Assembly (NCBI RefSeq): GCF_000306785.1
Contig: NC_017955.1
Location: 1 to 64,000 of the forward strand
Length of the DNA stretch: 64,000 nucleotides
Origin: Modestobacter italicus
GTDB taxonomy: Bacteria > Actinomycetota > Actinomycetes > Mycobacteriales > Geodermatophilaceae
Direction of reading: 5' to 3'
Positions 9,498 to 22,285 of the stretch are shown piece after piece. Every line of letters begins with the position of its first letter. Positions within the stretch are counted from its first letter, which is position 1. The notes below the pieces were generated by a model. The model was not told the origin of the DNA and did not search any database. It saw only the letters and a program-made list of their open reading frames with translations. A program made the position numbers and the translations under genes.

Positions 9498-10901
9498 ATG
9501 GCGGACACCGTGCGCACCGAGACCGGCCAGCCGAGCCTCAAGCGGGTGATGGGCCCGGGGCTGCTCCTGCTGTTCATCGTCGGCGACATCCTGGGCACCG
9601 GGATCTACGCGCTGACCGGCCAGGTCGCCGCCCAGGTGGGCGGTGTGGTGTGGCTGCCGTTCGTGGTCGCCTTCCTGGTCGCGCTGGTCACCGCCTTCAG
9701 CTACCTGGAGCTGGTCACCAAGTACCCGCAGGCGGCGGGCGCGGCGCTGTACACGCACAAGGCGTTCGGCATCCACTTCGTCACGTTCCTGGTCGCCTTC
9801 ACCGTGATGAGCTCGGGCATCACCTCGGCGTCCACCGCGGCCCGGGCGTTCAGCGCCAACGCCGCCGAGGTGTTCGGCCTGGGGATCTCCGACGGCATCG
9901 GGATCACGCTGATCGGGCTGGCCTTCATGGGTCTGGTCGCGCTGGTCAACCACCGCGGCGTCGGCGAGAGCGTGAAGGCCAACGTCGTGCTCACCTGCGT
10001 GGAGCTGACCGGCCTGCTCATCGTGATCGGCGTCGGCCTGTGGGCGCTGGGCGTCGGCGAGGGCGACTTCTCCCGGGTCACCGAGATCGAGACCGGCGAC
10101 CGGTCCCTGGTCGGCGGGGTGATCGCCGCGACCGGGCTGGCGTTCTTCGCGATGGTCGGCTTCGAGGACTCGGTCAACATGGCCGAGGAGTGCCACGAGC
10201 CCAAGCGGATCTTCCCCAAGGTGCTGCTCGCCGGGCTGCTGGCCACCGGCCTGATCTACGTGCTGGTGTCGGTCTCGGCGATCGCGCTGGTGCCGGCCGA
10301 CGCGCTCAGCCAGGGCGACACCCCGCTGCTGCAGGTGGTCGAGGCCGGGGCGCCGGGCTTCCCGCTCGGCGTCTTCGGGGTCATCACGATGTTCGCCGTC
10401 GCCAACTCGGCGCTGATCAACATGCTGATGGCCAGCCGGCTGGTCTACGGGATGAGCAACCAGGGCGTGCTCCCGCCGCTGCTGGGCAAGGTGCACCCCA
10501 CCCGCCGGACGCCCACCACGGCGATCCTGTTCACCACCGCGCTGGCGTTCGGCCTGATCACCTTCGTCGGCGCGGTCCCCGCGCTGGGCGGGACGACGGC
10601 GCTGCTGCTGCTCGGCGTCTTCACCGTGGTGAACATCGCGGTACTGGTGCTCCGCAAGGACGAGGTGGACGGCGACCACTTCCGCACCCCGACGGTGCTG
10701 CCGGTGATCGGTGCGCTGGCCTGCGGGTTCCTGGCCACGCCCTGGGCCGGCCGGCCCTCGGAGCAGTACCGGATCGCCGGCATCCTGCTCGGCATCGGGG
10801 TGCTGCTCTGGGTGGTCACCGTGCTCGTGCAGCGGCGCACCGGCCAGGCGGCGCCCCCGCTGGACCCGGACCGGTTCACCAAGGGCGGCCCGGTCAACTG
10901 A
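9498..10901 (+). CDS. APC-superfamily amino-acid permease
   Basis: This is an integral membrane transporter of 467 residues with about twelve hydrophobic helices. The first helix carries the APC-type unwound motif GDILGTGIYALTG, and the region FFAMVGFEDSVNMAEECHEP matches helix VI and the following loop of amino-acid/polyamine/organocation transporters. Substrate is unknown; the family imports amino acids by proton symport or exchange. The ATG at 9498 follows CAGGGAGGCACC. The gene stands alone between a parS-like site and the gyrB promoter region, probably as its own transcription unit. Confidence 0.88.
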   Translation: MADTVRTETGQPSLKRVMGPGLLLLFIVGDILGTGIYALTGQVAAQVGGVVWLPFVVAFLVALVTAFSYLELVTKYPQAAGAALYTHKAFGIHFVTFLVAFTVMSSGITSASTAARAFSANAAEVFGLGISDGIGITLIGLAFMGLVALVNHRGVGESVKANVVLTCVELTGLLIVIGVGLWALGVGEGDFSRVTEIETGDRSLVGGVIAATGLAFFAMVGFEDSVNMAEECHEPKRIFPKVLLAGLLATGLIYVLVSVSAIALVPADALSQGDTPLLQVVEAGAPGFPLGVFGVITMFAVANSALINMLMASRLVYGMSNQGVLPPLLGKVHPTRRTPTTAILFTTALAFGLITFVGAVPALGGTTALLLLGVFTVVNIAVLVLRKDEVDGDHFRTPTVLPVIGALACGFLATPWAGRPSEQYRIAGILLGIGVLLWVVTVLVQRRTGQAAPPLDPDRFTKGGPVN

Positions 10902-11156
10902 AGAAGGACCCCCGTAGGGGCCGGTAGCGCGTTCGAGGACGGCGTGTCGACCCGGGGGCCGACACAGGTGGTACCAGATGTGCCGGGAGGGGCTCTCACG
11001 CGACGTCAGGGCGTGGACGGCGGGTCCTGGGCGCGCCGACCCGGTACTCTGGAGGGGACACACCCCCAGCAGCCCCCTGAGAGCCGTCCTGCGCCGGTCG
11101 ACGTCTGAGTCGACGTGGTCGCCCGGCTGACCGGTTGCGCAAGAGAAGGGCCCCAC
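10902..11156 (+). promoter_or_regulatory. gyrB upstream region
   Basis: No gene is visible in these 255 bp. A short C5/G4 inverted repeat just after the permease stop (about 10907-10919) could be a weak terminator. A TACTCT hexamer at 11044-11049 resembles a housekeeping -10 box and would place a gyrB transcript start near 11056. AAGAGAAGGG at 11141-11150 is the gyrB ribosome-binding site. The promoter call is by eye. Confidence 0.4.
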
Positions 11157-13193
11157 GTGGTCGCAGCGCCCCAGAACGAGACCGCCTACTCCGGCAGCTC
11201 CATCACCGTGCTCGAGGGCCTGGAGGCGGTCCGCAAGCGCCCCGGCATGTACATCGGCTCGACCGGCGAGCGCGGCCTGCACCACATGGTGTGGGAGGTC
11301 GTGGACAACGCCGTCGACGAGCACCTGGCCGGCTGGTGCGACACCGTGCGGGTCACGCTGCTGGCCGACGGCGGCGTCCGGGTCGAGGACAACGGCCGCG
11401 GCATCCCGGTCGACATGCACCCGGTCGAGAAGCGCCCGACCGTCGAGGTCGTGCTCACGATCCTGCACGCCGGCGGCAAGTTCGACGGCAAGAGCTACGG
11501 CGTCTCCGGTGGTCTGCACGGCGTCGGCGTCACGGTGGTCAACGCGCTGTCCACCGCGCTGGACGTGACCATCTGGACCAAGGGCACCGAGTGGCACCAG
11601 CACTACACCGAGGCCAAGCCCGGGAAGCTGGACGAGATCGGCCCGACCGACAAGCGCGGCACGGCGATCACCTTCTGGGCCGACCCGTCGATCTTCGAGA
11701 CGACGACCTTCTCCTTCGACACGATCAGCCGCCGGCTGCAGGAGATGGCCTTCCTCAACAAGGGCCTGACCATCGTGCTGCGCGACGAGCGCCCGGGTCA
11801 GGGCAAGGCCGACACCGGCCTGGCCGAGGAGACCTCGATCGTCGAGGAGGCGCCGGCCCCCGGTCACGAGGACGAGGCGTTCGAGCCGACCGAGGTCACC
11901 TACGTCTACGAGAGCGGCCTGGTCGACTACGTCACCTACATCAACCGCCGCAAGAGCGCGATCCACCGGTCGGTCATCAGCTTCTCCGCCGACGGCGTGG
12001 GCAAGAACGACACCGCGATGTCCCTCGAGGTCGCGATGCAGTGGTCGGACGCCTACTCCGAGTCGGTGCACACCTTCGCCAACATCATCAACACCCACGA
12101 GGGCGGCACGCACGAGGAGGGCTTCCGGGCGGCGCTCACCTCGATCGTCAACCGGTACGCCAAGGAGAAGGGCATCCTCAAGGCCAAGGACGACGCCCTG
12201 ACCGGCGACGACATCCGTGAGGGCCTGGCCGCGATCGTCTCGGTGAAGCTCGGCGACCCGCAGTTCGAGGGCCAGACGAAGACCAAGCTCGGCAACACCG
12301 AGGTCAAGGGCTTCGTGCAGAAGGTCTGCAACGACCAGATCGGGCACTGGTTCGAGGCCAACCCGGCCGAGGCCAAGGTCATCATCACCAAGGCCGCCTC
12401 GGCCGCCCGCGCCCGCCGGGCCGCGCAGGACGCCCGCAAGCTGGCCCGCAAGAGCCTGCTGTCGGTCAGCGGCCTGCCCGGCAAGCTGTCGGACTGCCGC
12501 TCGACCGACCCGCGCAACTCCGAGGTCTACATCGTCGAGGGCGACTCGGCCGGTGGCTCGGCGAAGTCCGGCCGCGACTCGATGTACCAGGCGATCCTGC
12601 CCATCCGCGGCAAGATCATCAACGTCGAGAAGGCGCGCATCGACCGGGTGCTGAAGAACACCGAGGTCCAGTCGATGATCACCGCGTTCGGCACCGGCAT
12701 CCACGACGAGTTCGACCTCGCCAAGCTCCGCTATCACAAGATCATCCTGATGGCGGACGCCGACGTCGACGGCCAGCACATCACCACGCTGCTGCTGACG
12801 CTGCTGTTCCGCTTCATGCGCCCGCTGGTCGAGGCCGGCCACGTCTACCTGGCGGCCCCTCCGCTGTACAAGATCAAGTGGGGCGGCAAGGTCGGCATCG
12901 AGTACGCCTACTCCGACCGCGAGCGCGACGCGCTGCTCAAGGCCGGCGCCGAGGCGGGTCGCAAGATCCCCAAGGACGACGGCATCCAGCGGTTCAAGGG
13001 CCTCGGCGAGATGGACGCCAAGGAGCTGTGGGAGACCACCATGGACCCCGACACCCGGATCCTGCGCCAGGTCACCCTCGACGACGCCGCCGCCGCCGAC
13101 GAGCTGTTCAGCGTGCTGATGGGCGAGGACGTCGAGGCCCGGCGCAGCTTCATCACCCGCAACGCCAAGGACGTCCGCTTCCTCGACGTGTAG
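11157..13193 (+). CDS. gyrB: DNA gyrase subunit B
   Basis: This is the ATPase/TOPRIM subunit of the type II topoisomerase that introduces negative supercoils. The 678-residue chain shows the GHKL ATPase region ([40 protein letters not shown]), the transducer, the TOPRIM motifs [14 protein letters not shown] and [11 protein letters not shown], and the C-terminal [20 protein letters not shown]. The GTG at 11157 was chosen because AAGAGAAGGG ends 6 bases upstream; a GTG at 11115 in frame has no such site. No intein is present in gyrB, unlike gyrA downstream. Confidence 0.97.
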   Translation: MVAAPQNETAYSGSSITVLEGLEAVRKRPGMYIGSTGERGLHHMVWEVVDNAVDEHLAGWCDTVRVTLLADGGVRVEDNGRGIPVDMHPVEKRPTVEVVLTILHAGGKFDGKSYGVSGGLHGVGVTVVNALSTALDVTIWTKGTEWHQHYTEAKPGKLDEIGPTDKRGTAITFWADPSIFETTTFSFDTISRRLQEMAFLNKGLTIVLRDERPGQGKADTGLAEETSIVEEAPAPGHEDEAFEPTEVTYVYESGLVDYVTYINRRKSAIHRSVISFSADGVGKNDTAMSLEVAMQWSDAYSESVHTFANIINTHEGGTHEEGFRAALTSIVNRYAKEKGILKAKDDALTGDDIREGLAAIVSVKLGDPQFEGQTKTKLGNTEVKGFVQKVCNDQIGHWFEANPAEAKVIITKAASAARARRAAQDARKLARKSLLSVSGLPGKLSDCRSTDPRNSEVYIVEGDSAGGSAKSGRDSMYQAILPIRGKIINVEKARIDRVLKNTEVQSMITAFGTGIHDEFDLAKLRYHKIILMADADVDGQHITTLLLTLLFRFMRPLVEAGHVYLAAPPLYKIKWGGKVGIEYAYSDRERDALLKAGAEAGRKIPKDDGIQRFKGLGEMDAKELWETTMDPDTRILRQVTLDDAAAADELFSVLMGEDVEARRSFITRNAKDVRFLDV

Positions 13194-13197
13194 GACC

Positions 13198-13240
13198 CCG
13201 CTGGGCCCCGTCACTGCAGGCTCGTGACGGCGCCCAGCGG
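13198..13240 (+). terminator. Strong hairpin in the gyrB-gyrA spacer
   Basis: Five bases after the gyrB stop a 9-bp outer stem (CCGCTGGGC at 13198-13206 with GCCCAGCGG at 13232-13240) encloses a 6-bp inner stem (CGTCAC at 13209-13214 with GTGACG at 13224-13229) and a 9-nt loop. There is no U-tract. It could terminate or attenuate gyrB transcripts or stabilise their 3' end; gyrA begins 66 bp later. Confidence 0.6.
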
Positions 13241-13305
13241 AGCCGTTCCAGCACCTCACCAGGGCACTTGTCCCCTGCTGTGCATCGACTTGTGGAGAAA
13301 CAGAC

Positions 13306-17034
<3,729 letters not shown>

Positions 17035-17108
17035 TCTGGGGCGGATGCCAGACCCCGGTGGCGGACGACGTCGTCCGCGCTCGGAGCTGCGCGACGACCA
17101 CGGCAGTG

Positions 17109-17145
17109 ACCGGTCCACCGCCTGCGCACCAGGCGGTGGACCGGT
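17109..17145 (+). terminator. gyrA terminator hairpin
   Basis: A perfect 15-bp stem (ACCGGTCCACCGCCT at 17109-17123 with its complement at 17131-17145) encloses a 7-nt loop. It lies 75 bp past the gyrA stop and 46 bp before the next gene. No U-tract follows, as is common in high-GC actinobacteria. Confidence 0.7.
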
Positions 17146-17190
17146 GGGTGCAGCGACGCGGCCGAGGCCGCTGGGGGACAGGAGACCAGG

Positions 17191-18126
17191 ATGAGCGACC
17201 GAGGGCGCAGCTCGGTGCGTACCGGGACCCGGAGCGGGTCCGGCACGTCCGACGGGGTCCCGGAGGCCGCTGCCCCGGACGACGCCCCGCGCGACCGGCA
17301 GGACGGCGGGTCCCCGGCCGGCGCGACCGCCGTCGGCTCGCCGGCCGGCGCACGGGCGGACCGGTCCCCGGCTGCCGCCGCGTCGACGGAGAACCCGGAC
17401 GCGACCGTGCGGGCGCGGATCCCCGACGGCCCGGCCGCCGAGCCCGCGGCGACGCCGGCGAAGGCCCCCGCCACCGGCACGGACACCCCGGCCCCGCCGG
17501 CGGCCCACCCGGTCACGCCGCTGGGCCCCTCGGCGAACCCGGCGAACGCCGCGCCGCCGGTCACCGGCACCAACCGCGCCGTCCGCGCCGGCGGCCCGCT
17601 GCCGGTGGACGCCACCCAGGCGGTCACCGTCCCCCCGGCCGCCGCCCGGCCGGCGGACGCCCCGTCCCGTCCCGCGGCCGCCCGCACCCCGGACGCCGAG
17701 CGGCCGGCCGCGGAGGCGACCGGCCGGACCGGCAAGGTGCGCGGCGTGAGCCGCGGCCCGCGGCGGGCGCGGCTCCAGCTGCGGCACGTGGACACCTGGT
17801 CGGCGCTGAAGATCTCGCTGGTCGTGTCGATCGCGCTGTTCTTCGTGTGGATGATCGCCGTCGCTGTGCTCTACGGCGTGCTCGGTGGCCTGGGCGTCTT
17901 CGACACCCTCAACGACCTCATCGGGCAGCTGAGCAGCTCCTCCGGCGAGGCGGCCGGCACGGGTGGCGACGTCATCTCCGGCACGGTCGTCTTCGGCGGC
18001 GCCGCGGTGATCGGTGCGGTGAACATCGTGCTGCTGACCGCGCTGTGCACCGTGGCGGCGTTCGTCTACAACCTGTGCTCGGACCTGGTCGGTGGCCTCG
18101 AGGTCACCCTGGCCGAGCGGGACTGA
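17191..18126 (+). CDS. DUF3566 domain-containing membrane protein
   Basis: This 311-residue protein has a long disordered Ala/Pro/Thr-rich N-terminal half and a C-terminal DUF3566 domain from about residue 190. The domain starts RARLQLRHVDTWSALKISLV, then has a transmembrane helix ISLVVSIALFFVWMIAVAVL, a GVFDTLNDLIGQL segment and a second membrane helix ending CTVAAFVYNLCSDLVGGLEV. The position right after gyrA is conserved in actinobacteria and its function is unknown; localisation to the membrane is inferred from the two helices. The ATG at 17191 follows GGAGACCAGG. A terminator hairpin separates it from tRNA-Ile. Confidence 0.88.
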   Translation: MSDRGRSSVRTGTRSGSGTSDGVPEAAAPDDAPRDRQDGGSPAGATAVGSPAGARADRSPAAAASTENPDATVRARIPDGPAAEPAATPAKAPATGTDTPAPPAAHPVTPLGPSANPANAAPPVTGTNRAVRAGGPLPVDATQAVTVPPAAARPADAPSRPAAARTPDAERPAAEATGRTGKVRGVSRGPRRARLQLRHVDTWSALKISLVVSIALFFVWMIAVAVLYGVLGGLGVFDTLNDLIGQLSSSSGEAAGTGGDVISGTVVFGGAAVIGAVNIVLLTALCTVAAFVYNLCSDLVGGLEVTLAERD

Positions 18127-18141
18127 GGAAGGACCCCCCTG

Positions 18142-18164
18142 CCTGGCGGGCCCGTCCCGCCAGG
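18142..18164 (+). terminator. Terminator hairpin after the DUF3566 gene
   Basis: The 9-bp stem CCTGGCGGG (18142-18150) pairs with CCCGCCAGG (18156-18164) around a 5-nt loop, 16 bp after the stop codon and 20 bp before tRNA-Ile. Confidence 0.65.
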
Positions 18165-18184
18165 TAAGCTCTTCCACGGTCCAC

Positions 18185-18258
18185 GGGCCTGTAGCTCAGG
18201 CGGTTAGAGCGCATCCCTGATAAGGATGAGGCCGGAGGTTCAAGTCCTCCCAGGCCCA
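18185..18258 (+). tRNA. tRNA-Ile (GAT)
   Basis: This 74-nt cloverleaf has acceptor arms GGGCCTG (18185-18191) and CAGGCCC (18251-18257), D-arm TAGCTCAGGCGGTTAGAGC, anticodon GAT at 18219-18221 in the loop CTGATAA, and T-arm GGAGGTTCAAGTCCTCC. The 3' CCA is not encoded. tRNA-Ile after gyrA is a conserved actinobacterial arrangement. Confidence 0.97.
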
Positions 18259-18374
18259 CCCGTGCACCGACGGCGGGCGGCCGGCACCCCTCGCGGGGGC
18301 CGGTCTCCCGCACCCGGACGCCCGCAGCGGTCACCCTGAGCCGCGACGGTCACCACCGATCGAGGAGGTCCCGC

Positions 18375-18518
18375 GTGCTGAAGAAGCTGGCGATGGCAGC
18401 ACTGGCGGCCAGCGCCGTGGTCGCCGTCCGCAAGCGCGCCGCCGGCAAGGGCGAGGCCGACCTGTGGGCCGAGGCCACCAGCGGGCCCGACGCCGTCAGC
18501 ACGCCCCGCACGTCCTGA
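18375..18518 (+). CDS. DLW-39 family micro-protein
   Basis: This 47-residue protein has a hydrophobic N-terminal helix (MLKKLAMAALAASAVVAVRK), a basic patch, then the family-defining D-L-W tripeptide in GEADLWAEAT. The GTG at 18375 is well supported by CGAGGAGGTC at 18361-18370. DLW-39 proteins are short actinobacterial proteins encoded beside the tRNA-Ile/tRNA-Ala genes downstream of gyrA, and the context fits exactly. Function is unknown; the single hydrophobic segment suggests membrane attachment. Confidence 0.85.
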   Translation: MLKKLAMAALAASAVVAVRKRAAGKGEADLWAEATSGPDAVSTPRTS

Positions 18519-18561
18519 CCAGCACCGCCTGAACCGGCGGCGCGGCCCGGCCGCGCTGCTC

Positions 18562-18634
18562 GGGGACGTAGCTCAATTGGCAGAGCACCGCCTTTGCAAG
18601 GCGGGGGTTAGGGGTTCGATTCCCCTCGTCTCCA
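18562..18634 (+). tRNA. tRNA-Ala (TGC)
   Basis: This 73-nt cloverleaf has acceptor GGGGACG (18562-18568) pairing with CGTCTCC (18627-18633), anticodon stem CCGCC/GGCGG and anticodon TGC at 18595-18597 in loop TTTGCAA, and T-arm AGGGGTTCGATTCCCCT. The 3' CCA is not encoded. Confidence 0.97.
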
Positions 18635-18763
18635 CTCCTCCGACCTGCGGACCCGCGTGGCCCGTGCCCTGGCGGTCTCCCTCGGTGCGGTCGCCGTCGA
18701 GGCCCTGGCCACCGAGAATGCCCGGGGGCGCATCGACTGCGGTCCGGGTGGCGGGGAGGTCGG

Positions 18764-20740
18764 ATGGAGCAGGACAGCACTCCGCCGTCCGACGGTGCGC
18801 CGCTCGGTGAACTGGTGACGATGCGTGCGGTGCTCGACGCCCTGCCGGTCTTCATGGTCGCGGTCGAGGGGCCGGAGCTGCGGGTCGTGGCCATGTCCGC
18901 GTCCGTCCGGGCGCTCGCCGAGCGGTCGGAGTGGCTGGGCACCCCCCTGGCGGAGGTCTACCCGGAGCTGGCCGTGCAGGGCGTCCTCGAGCTGTACGCC
19001 GAGGTCTACCGGACCGGTCAGCCGTTCTCCGCGCCGGAGTGGCGACTCGAGCTGGCCGGTCCCGGTGGGAGCGGGGTGGCCGAGCTCGTCGTGCACTGGA
19101 CGTCGGTCCCGTGGCGGTGGCCCGACGGGTCGGTCCGCGGGGTCATCGGCGTCGCCCACGACGTCACCGAGCAGGTGCGGGCCCGGGAGCGGGCGGAGCA
19201 GGAGGCCGCCGAGAGCGGGCGGCGCTACGAGCGCGCCCGGGACGTGGTCAGCGAGCTGCAGCAGGCGCTGCTGCCGACCGCCGTGCCGGTGCTGCCGCGG
19301 TTCGACATCGCCGCCCGTTACCTCGTCGCCGGCGCTGAGCAGTCCGCCGGCGGTGACTGGTTCGACGTCCGGCCGCTCGCCGGTGGCCGCGTCGGCCTGG
19401 CGGTGGGTGACGTGGTCGGGCACGGGGTGGCCGCGGCCGCGGTGATGAGCCAGCTGCGCGCCGTGCTCGGCGACGCGCTGGAGACCACCTCCGGTCCCGC
19501 GGCCGCGGTCGACCGGCTGGAGCGGTTCGCCGAGTCGCTGCCCGGTGCCCGGTCGGCGACGGTGGTCGTGGCCGTCATCGACCCCGCGGCGGGGACGTTG
19601 GAGTACCTGACCCGGGGTCACCCGGCACCGGTGCTGGTCGACGCCTCGGGCACGGGCCGCCAGCTGCTCGGGAGCGGCGGTGGGCCGTTGGGCAGCGACG
19701 GCGGCTCGGTGCAGCGCACCCAGCTGGCGGACGGTGACGTCCTGGTGCTGTTCACCGACGGGCTCGTCGAACGGGCCGGCCGCTCCTACACCGCCGGGCT
19801 CGACGAGCTGACCCGGCTGGCCGAGGCCGCCAGCGTCGGTCAGCTGTGGCCGACCGGCACCTCGCCGTCGGCGGTCGAGCGGATCTGCACCGACGCGGTG
19901 GAGCTGCTCACCCGCGGCAGTCTCGCCGACGACGTCACGGTGCTCGCCGTGTCGTTGCAGCCGCCGGTGCCGCCGCTGCGGACCCACGTGCGCGCCTCCG
20001 CCGCCGAGCTGCCCCTCCTCCGTGCGCAGCTGCGCGGGTGGCTGGCCGCGCTGCCGCCGGACCCGGCTGACCAGCTGGCGCTCGAGCTGGCCGTGGGCGA
20101 GGCCGTGGACAACGCCGTCGAGCACGGCTTCCACCACGTGTCACCCGGCACGGTCCTGCTCGCCCTGCGCCTGGGCGAGGACGGCCGGGTGCACGTGCGC
20201 ATCGACGACGACGGCATCTGGCGCCCGCCGGCCTCCCCGGGGAGCGACCGGGGACGGGGCCTGGCCCTGATCGGTTCCCTGGGCGAGGACCTGGTCGTCG
20301 ACGGGCAGCCGACCGGGACCACGGTGACCTTCTCCCGCCGGCTGTCCCGGCCGGTCAGCACCACCCCGACCCGAGCCGTTCCCTCCGCTGCGCCGCCCGC
20401 GGACGACGGCAGGTTCGACACCCTGGTCGTCGGCGAGCCCCCGGTGCTGCGCGTCCGCGGTCCGGTCGACGGGCTGGCCGCCGAGCGGTTCCGTGCCGAG
20501 CTCGCCGGTCTGTCGCGCGGTGGCAGCGTCCCGCTCACGGTCGACCTGACCGAGGTCAGCCACCTCACCAGCACCGGCGTCGCCGCCCTGGCCGACCTGC
20601 TGCGTCCTGCCGACCGCGAGCACGTGCCCGTGCTGGTCGCCCCCACCGGCACCCCGGCCGCCTTCGTCCTCGACCTGGTCGGCCTGCCCCGCCAGGCGAC
20701 CGGGCCCGTGCCGGGCGGCGAGCCCGGGGACCGCCCATGA
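18764..20740 (+). CDS. Multidomain regulator: PAS - SpoIIE phosphatase - HATPase - STAS
   Basis: This is a 658-residue cytosolic signalling protein. A PAS-like sensor covers about residues 15-140 (GVIGVAHDVTEQV closes it), then a short coiled coil. A PP2C/SpoIIE phosphatase covers about 155-400, with the metal-binding sites SAGGDWFDV, VGDVVGHG and LFTDGLVE. An RsbW-like HATPase covers about 410-525 (ELAVGEAVDNAVEHGFHH, then DRGRGLALIGSL). A C-terminal STAS domain covers about 560-640, with LTSTGVAAL holding the phosphorylatable Ser/Thr. All three partner-switching activities (phosphatase, anti-sigma kinase, anti-anti-sigma) are therefore on one chain. No sigma factor is adjacent. The ATG at 18764 follows GGGGAGGTCGG. 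Confidence 0.9.
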   Translation: MEQDSTPPSDGAPLGELVTMRAVLDALPVFMVAVEGPELRVVAMSASVRALAERSEWLGTPLAEVYPELAVQGVLELYAEVYRTGQPFSAPEWRLELAGPGGSGVAELVVHWTSVPWRWPDGSVRGVIGVAHDVTEQVRARERAEQEAAESGRRYERARDVVSELQQALLPTAVPVLPRFDIAARYLVAGAEQSAGGDWFDVRPLAGGRVGLAVGDVVGHGVAAAAVMSQLRAVLGDALETTSGPAAAVDRLERFAESLPGARSATVVVAVIDPAAGTLEYLTRGHPAPVLVDASGTGRQLLGSGGGPLGSDGGSVQRTQLADGDVLVLFTDGLVERAGRSYTAGLDELTRLAEAASVGQLWPTGTSPSAVERICTDAVELLTRGSLADDVTVLAVSLQPPVPPLRTHVRASAAELPLLRAQLRGWLAALPPDPADQLALELAVGEAVDNAVEHGFHHVSPGTVLLALRLGEDGRVHVRIDDDGIWRPPASPGSDRGRGLALIGSLGEDLVVDGQPTGTTVTFSRRLSRPVSTTPTRAVPSAAPPADDGRFDTLVVGEPPVLRVRGPVDGLAAERFRAELAGLSRGGSVPLTVDLTEVSHLTSTGVAALADLLRPADREHVPVLVAPTGTPAAFVLDLVGLPRQATGPVPGGEPGDRP

Positions 20741-20855
20741 CCGGCGAGGTCCGCAGGAGCTCCTGGACCGCGCGGTCACGAGGACCTGACGCCGGTCGCG
20801 GCTCCGCACCGCACCCGGCGACGCCCCGCCGCGCAGCAGTGGGAGAGTGGTGCCC

Positions 20856-21392
20856 GTGACCGAACAGACTGCTCCCGCGCGGCGCGCCGTCCTGCACACC
20901 AACCGCGGCGACATCACCGTCGACCTGTTCCCCGACCACGCCCCGAAGACGGTCGCGAACTTCGCCGACCTCGCCGAGGGCGCCAAGGAGTGGACGCACC
21001 CGAAGACCCGGGCCAAGACCACCGACAAGCTCTACGACGGCACGGTGTTCCACCGGGTCATCGACGGCTTCATGATCCAGGGCGGCGACCCGCTCGGTCA
21101 GGGCACCGGCGGCCCCGGCTACCAGTTCGGCGACGAGTTCCACCCCGACCTGTCGTTCAACCGCCCCTACCTGCTCGCCATGGCCAACGCCGGCCCGGGC
21201 ACCAACGGCTCGCAGTTCTTCATCACCGTCGGCCCCACGCCGCACCTGAACCGCAAGCACACGATCTTCGGTGAGGTGGCCGACGACGCCAGCCGCCAGG
21301 TCGTCGACGCGATCGCCACCACGCCCACCTCGCGCGGTGACCGGCCGGTCGAGGACGTCGTGATCAACTCCGTCGAGGTGCAGCGCTCCTGA
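20856..21392 (+). CDS. ppiA: Peptidyl-prolyl cis-trans isomerase (cyclophilin)
   Basis: This cyclophilin-type proline isomerase of about 178 residues assists protein folding and has no signal peptide, so is cytosolic. Visible family motifs are [29 protein letters not shown] and [11 protein letters not shown], including the catalytic Arg of FHRV. Three in-frame GTG codons occur (20847, 20850, 20856). The last gives the usual MTEQ-type start with GGGAG about 10 bases upstream, but the choice is not certain. The gene position between the SpoIIE regulator and a rhomboid protease near crgA is typical of actinobacteria. Confidence 0.93.
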   Translation: MTEQTAPARRAVLHTNRGDITVDLFPDHAPKTVANFADLAEGAKEWTHPKTRAKTTDKLYDGTVFHRVIDGFMIQGGDPLGQGTGGPGYQFGDEFHPDLSFNRPYLLAMANAGPGTNGSQFFITVGPTPHLNRKHTIFGEVADDASRQVVDAIATTPTSRGDRPVEDVVINSVEVQRS

Positions 21393-22276
21393 GCGCCCCT
21401 GACGGCACGGACGGCACCGGGGGCGCCGGCGCGGGCAACCCGCCGCCGGCGCCTCCGGCGACGTGCTACCGCCACCCCGACCGGCCGACCGGGGTGCGCT
21501 GCGTCCGCTGCGGCCGGCCGATCTGCCCCGAGTGCATGAACCCGGCCGCCGTCGGCTTCCAGTGCCCGGACGACGTCCGGGCGGGCAACGCCGGGGTGCG
21601 CCAGCCCCGCCGCACCGGCGGGCTGCAGAGGGCCGGACGCCGCTGGGGCCCGGTCACGCTGACCCTCATCGGGATCAACGTCGCGATGTTCCTGCTCACC
21701 GCCGTCCTCACCGGGATCGGCGGGCAGGACCCGCTGCAGAACTACCGCAACGAGCTCTTCCAGGACCTGGCCCAGGTGCCGGTGTTCGTGCAGATCGGCG
21801 ACTGGTGGCGGCCGTTCACCGCCGCGTTCCTGCACTACGGCGTGCTCCACCTCGGGCTCAACATGCTCTCCCTGCTGGTGTTCGGCTCCGAGCTGGAACG
21901 CCTGCTCGGCCGGGGCCGCTACCTGGTCGTCTACCTGGTCTCGATCGCCGGCGGGGCCGCGGCCATCCAGCTGCTGGGCACCCCCTTCGGCCAGGTCGCC
22001 GGTGCCTCCACGGCCATCTACGGGCTGATGGGCGCCTTCGGCGTCGTCCTGGTGCACCAGAAGCAGGACCTCCGCGGGCTGCTGGTGCTGCTGGGCATCA
22101 ACCTGGTGATCAGCTTCCTGCCCGGTGTCTCGCTGATCGGGCACCTGGGTGGTCTGGTCGCCGGCGCCGCCGCCGCCGCGGTGCTGGTCTCCACCCGGCG
22201 CCGCCCCCCGCTGGCCATCGGCGGCATCGCCGCGCTCTCGGTCGTCCTGCTGGCGCTGGTCTACACGCACTTCTGA
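21389..22276 (+). CDS. Rhomboid-family intramembrane serine protease
   Basis: This is a polytopic protease of about 295 residues that cleaves substrates within the membrane. A zinc-ribbon/B-box-like N-terminus ([19 protein letters not shown] and CPECM) precedes the rhomboid domain of six or more helices, with [13 protein letters not shown] (His and Asn of the oxyanion region), catalytic GAST-type [14 protein letters not shown] (Ser in GxS) and a late HLGGLVAG histidine. The Cys-rich motif begins upstream of the first in-frame GTG at 21494, so that start would cut off the first Cys and His. The only in-frame initiator upstream is CTG at 21389, overlapping the cyclophilin TGA, with GAGGTG 8 bases before it. 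Confidence 0.88.
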   Translation: MSAPDGTDGTGGAGAGNPPPAPPATCYRHPDRPTGVRCVRCGRPICPECMNPAAVGFQCPDDVRAGNAGVRQPRRTGGLQRAGRRWGPVTLTLIGINVAMFLLTAVLTGIGGQDPLQNYRNELFQDLAQVPVFVQIGDWWRPFTAAFLHYGVLHLGLNMLSLLVFGSELERLLGRGRYLVVYLVSIAGGAAAIQLLGTPFGQVAGASTAIYGLMGAFGVVLVHQKQDLRGLLVLLGINLVISFLPGVSLIGHLGGLVAGAAAAAVLVSTRRRPPLAIGGIAALSVVLLALVYTHF

Positions 22277-22285
22277 CGAGCGGTC

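Noticed and set aside
6011..9598. Long open frame of 1195 codons on the minus strand
   Set aside because: It lies antisense to dciA, the unknown gene and the ABC exporter, has low-complexity Arg/Gly/Pro/Ala composition and no domain; it is a GC-rich shadow frame.
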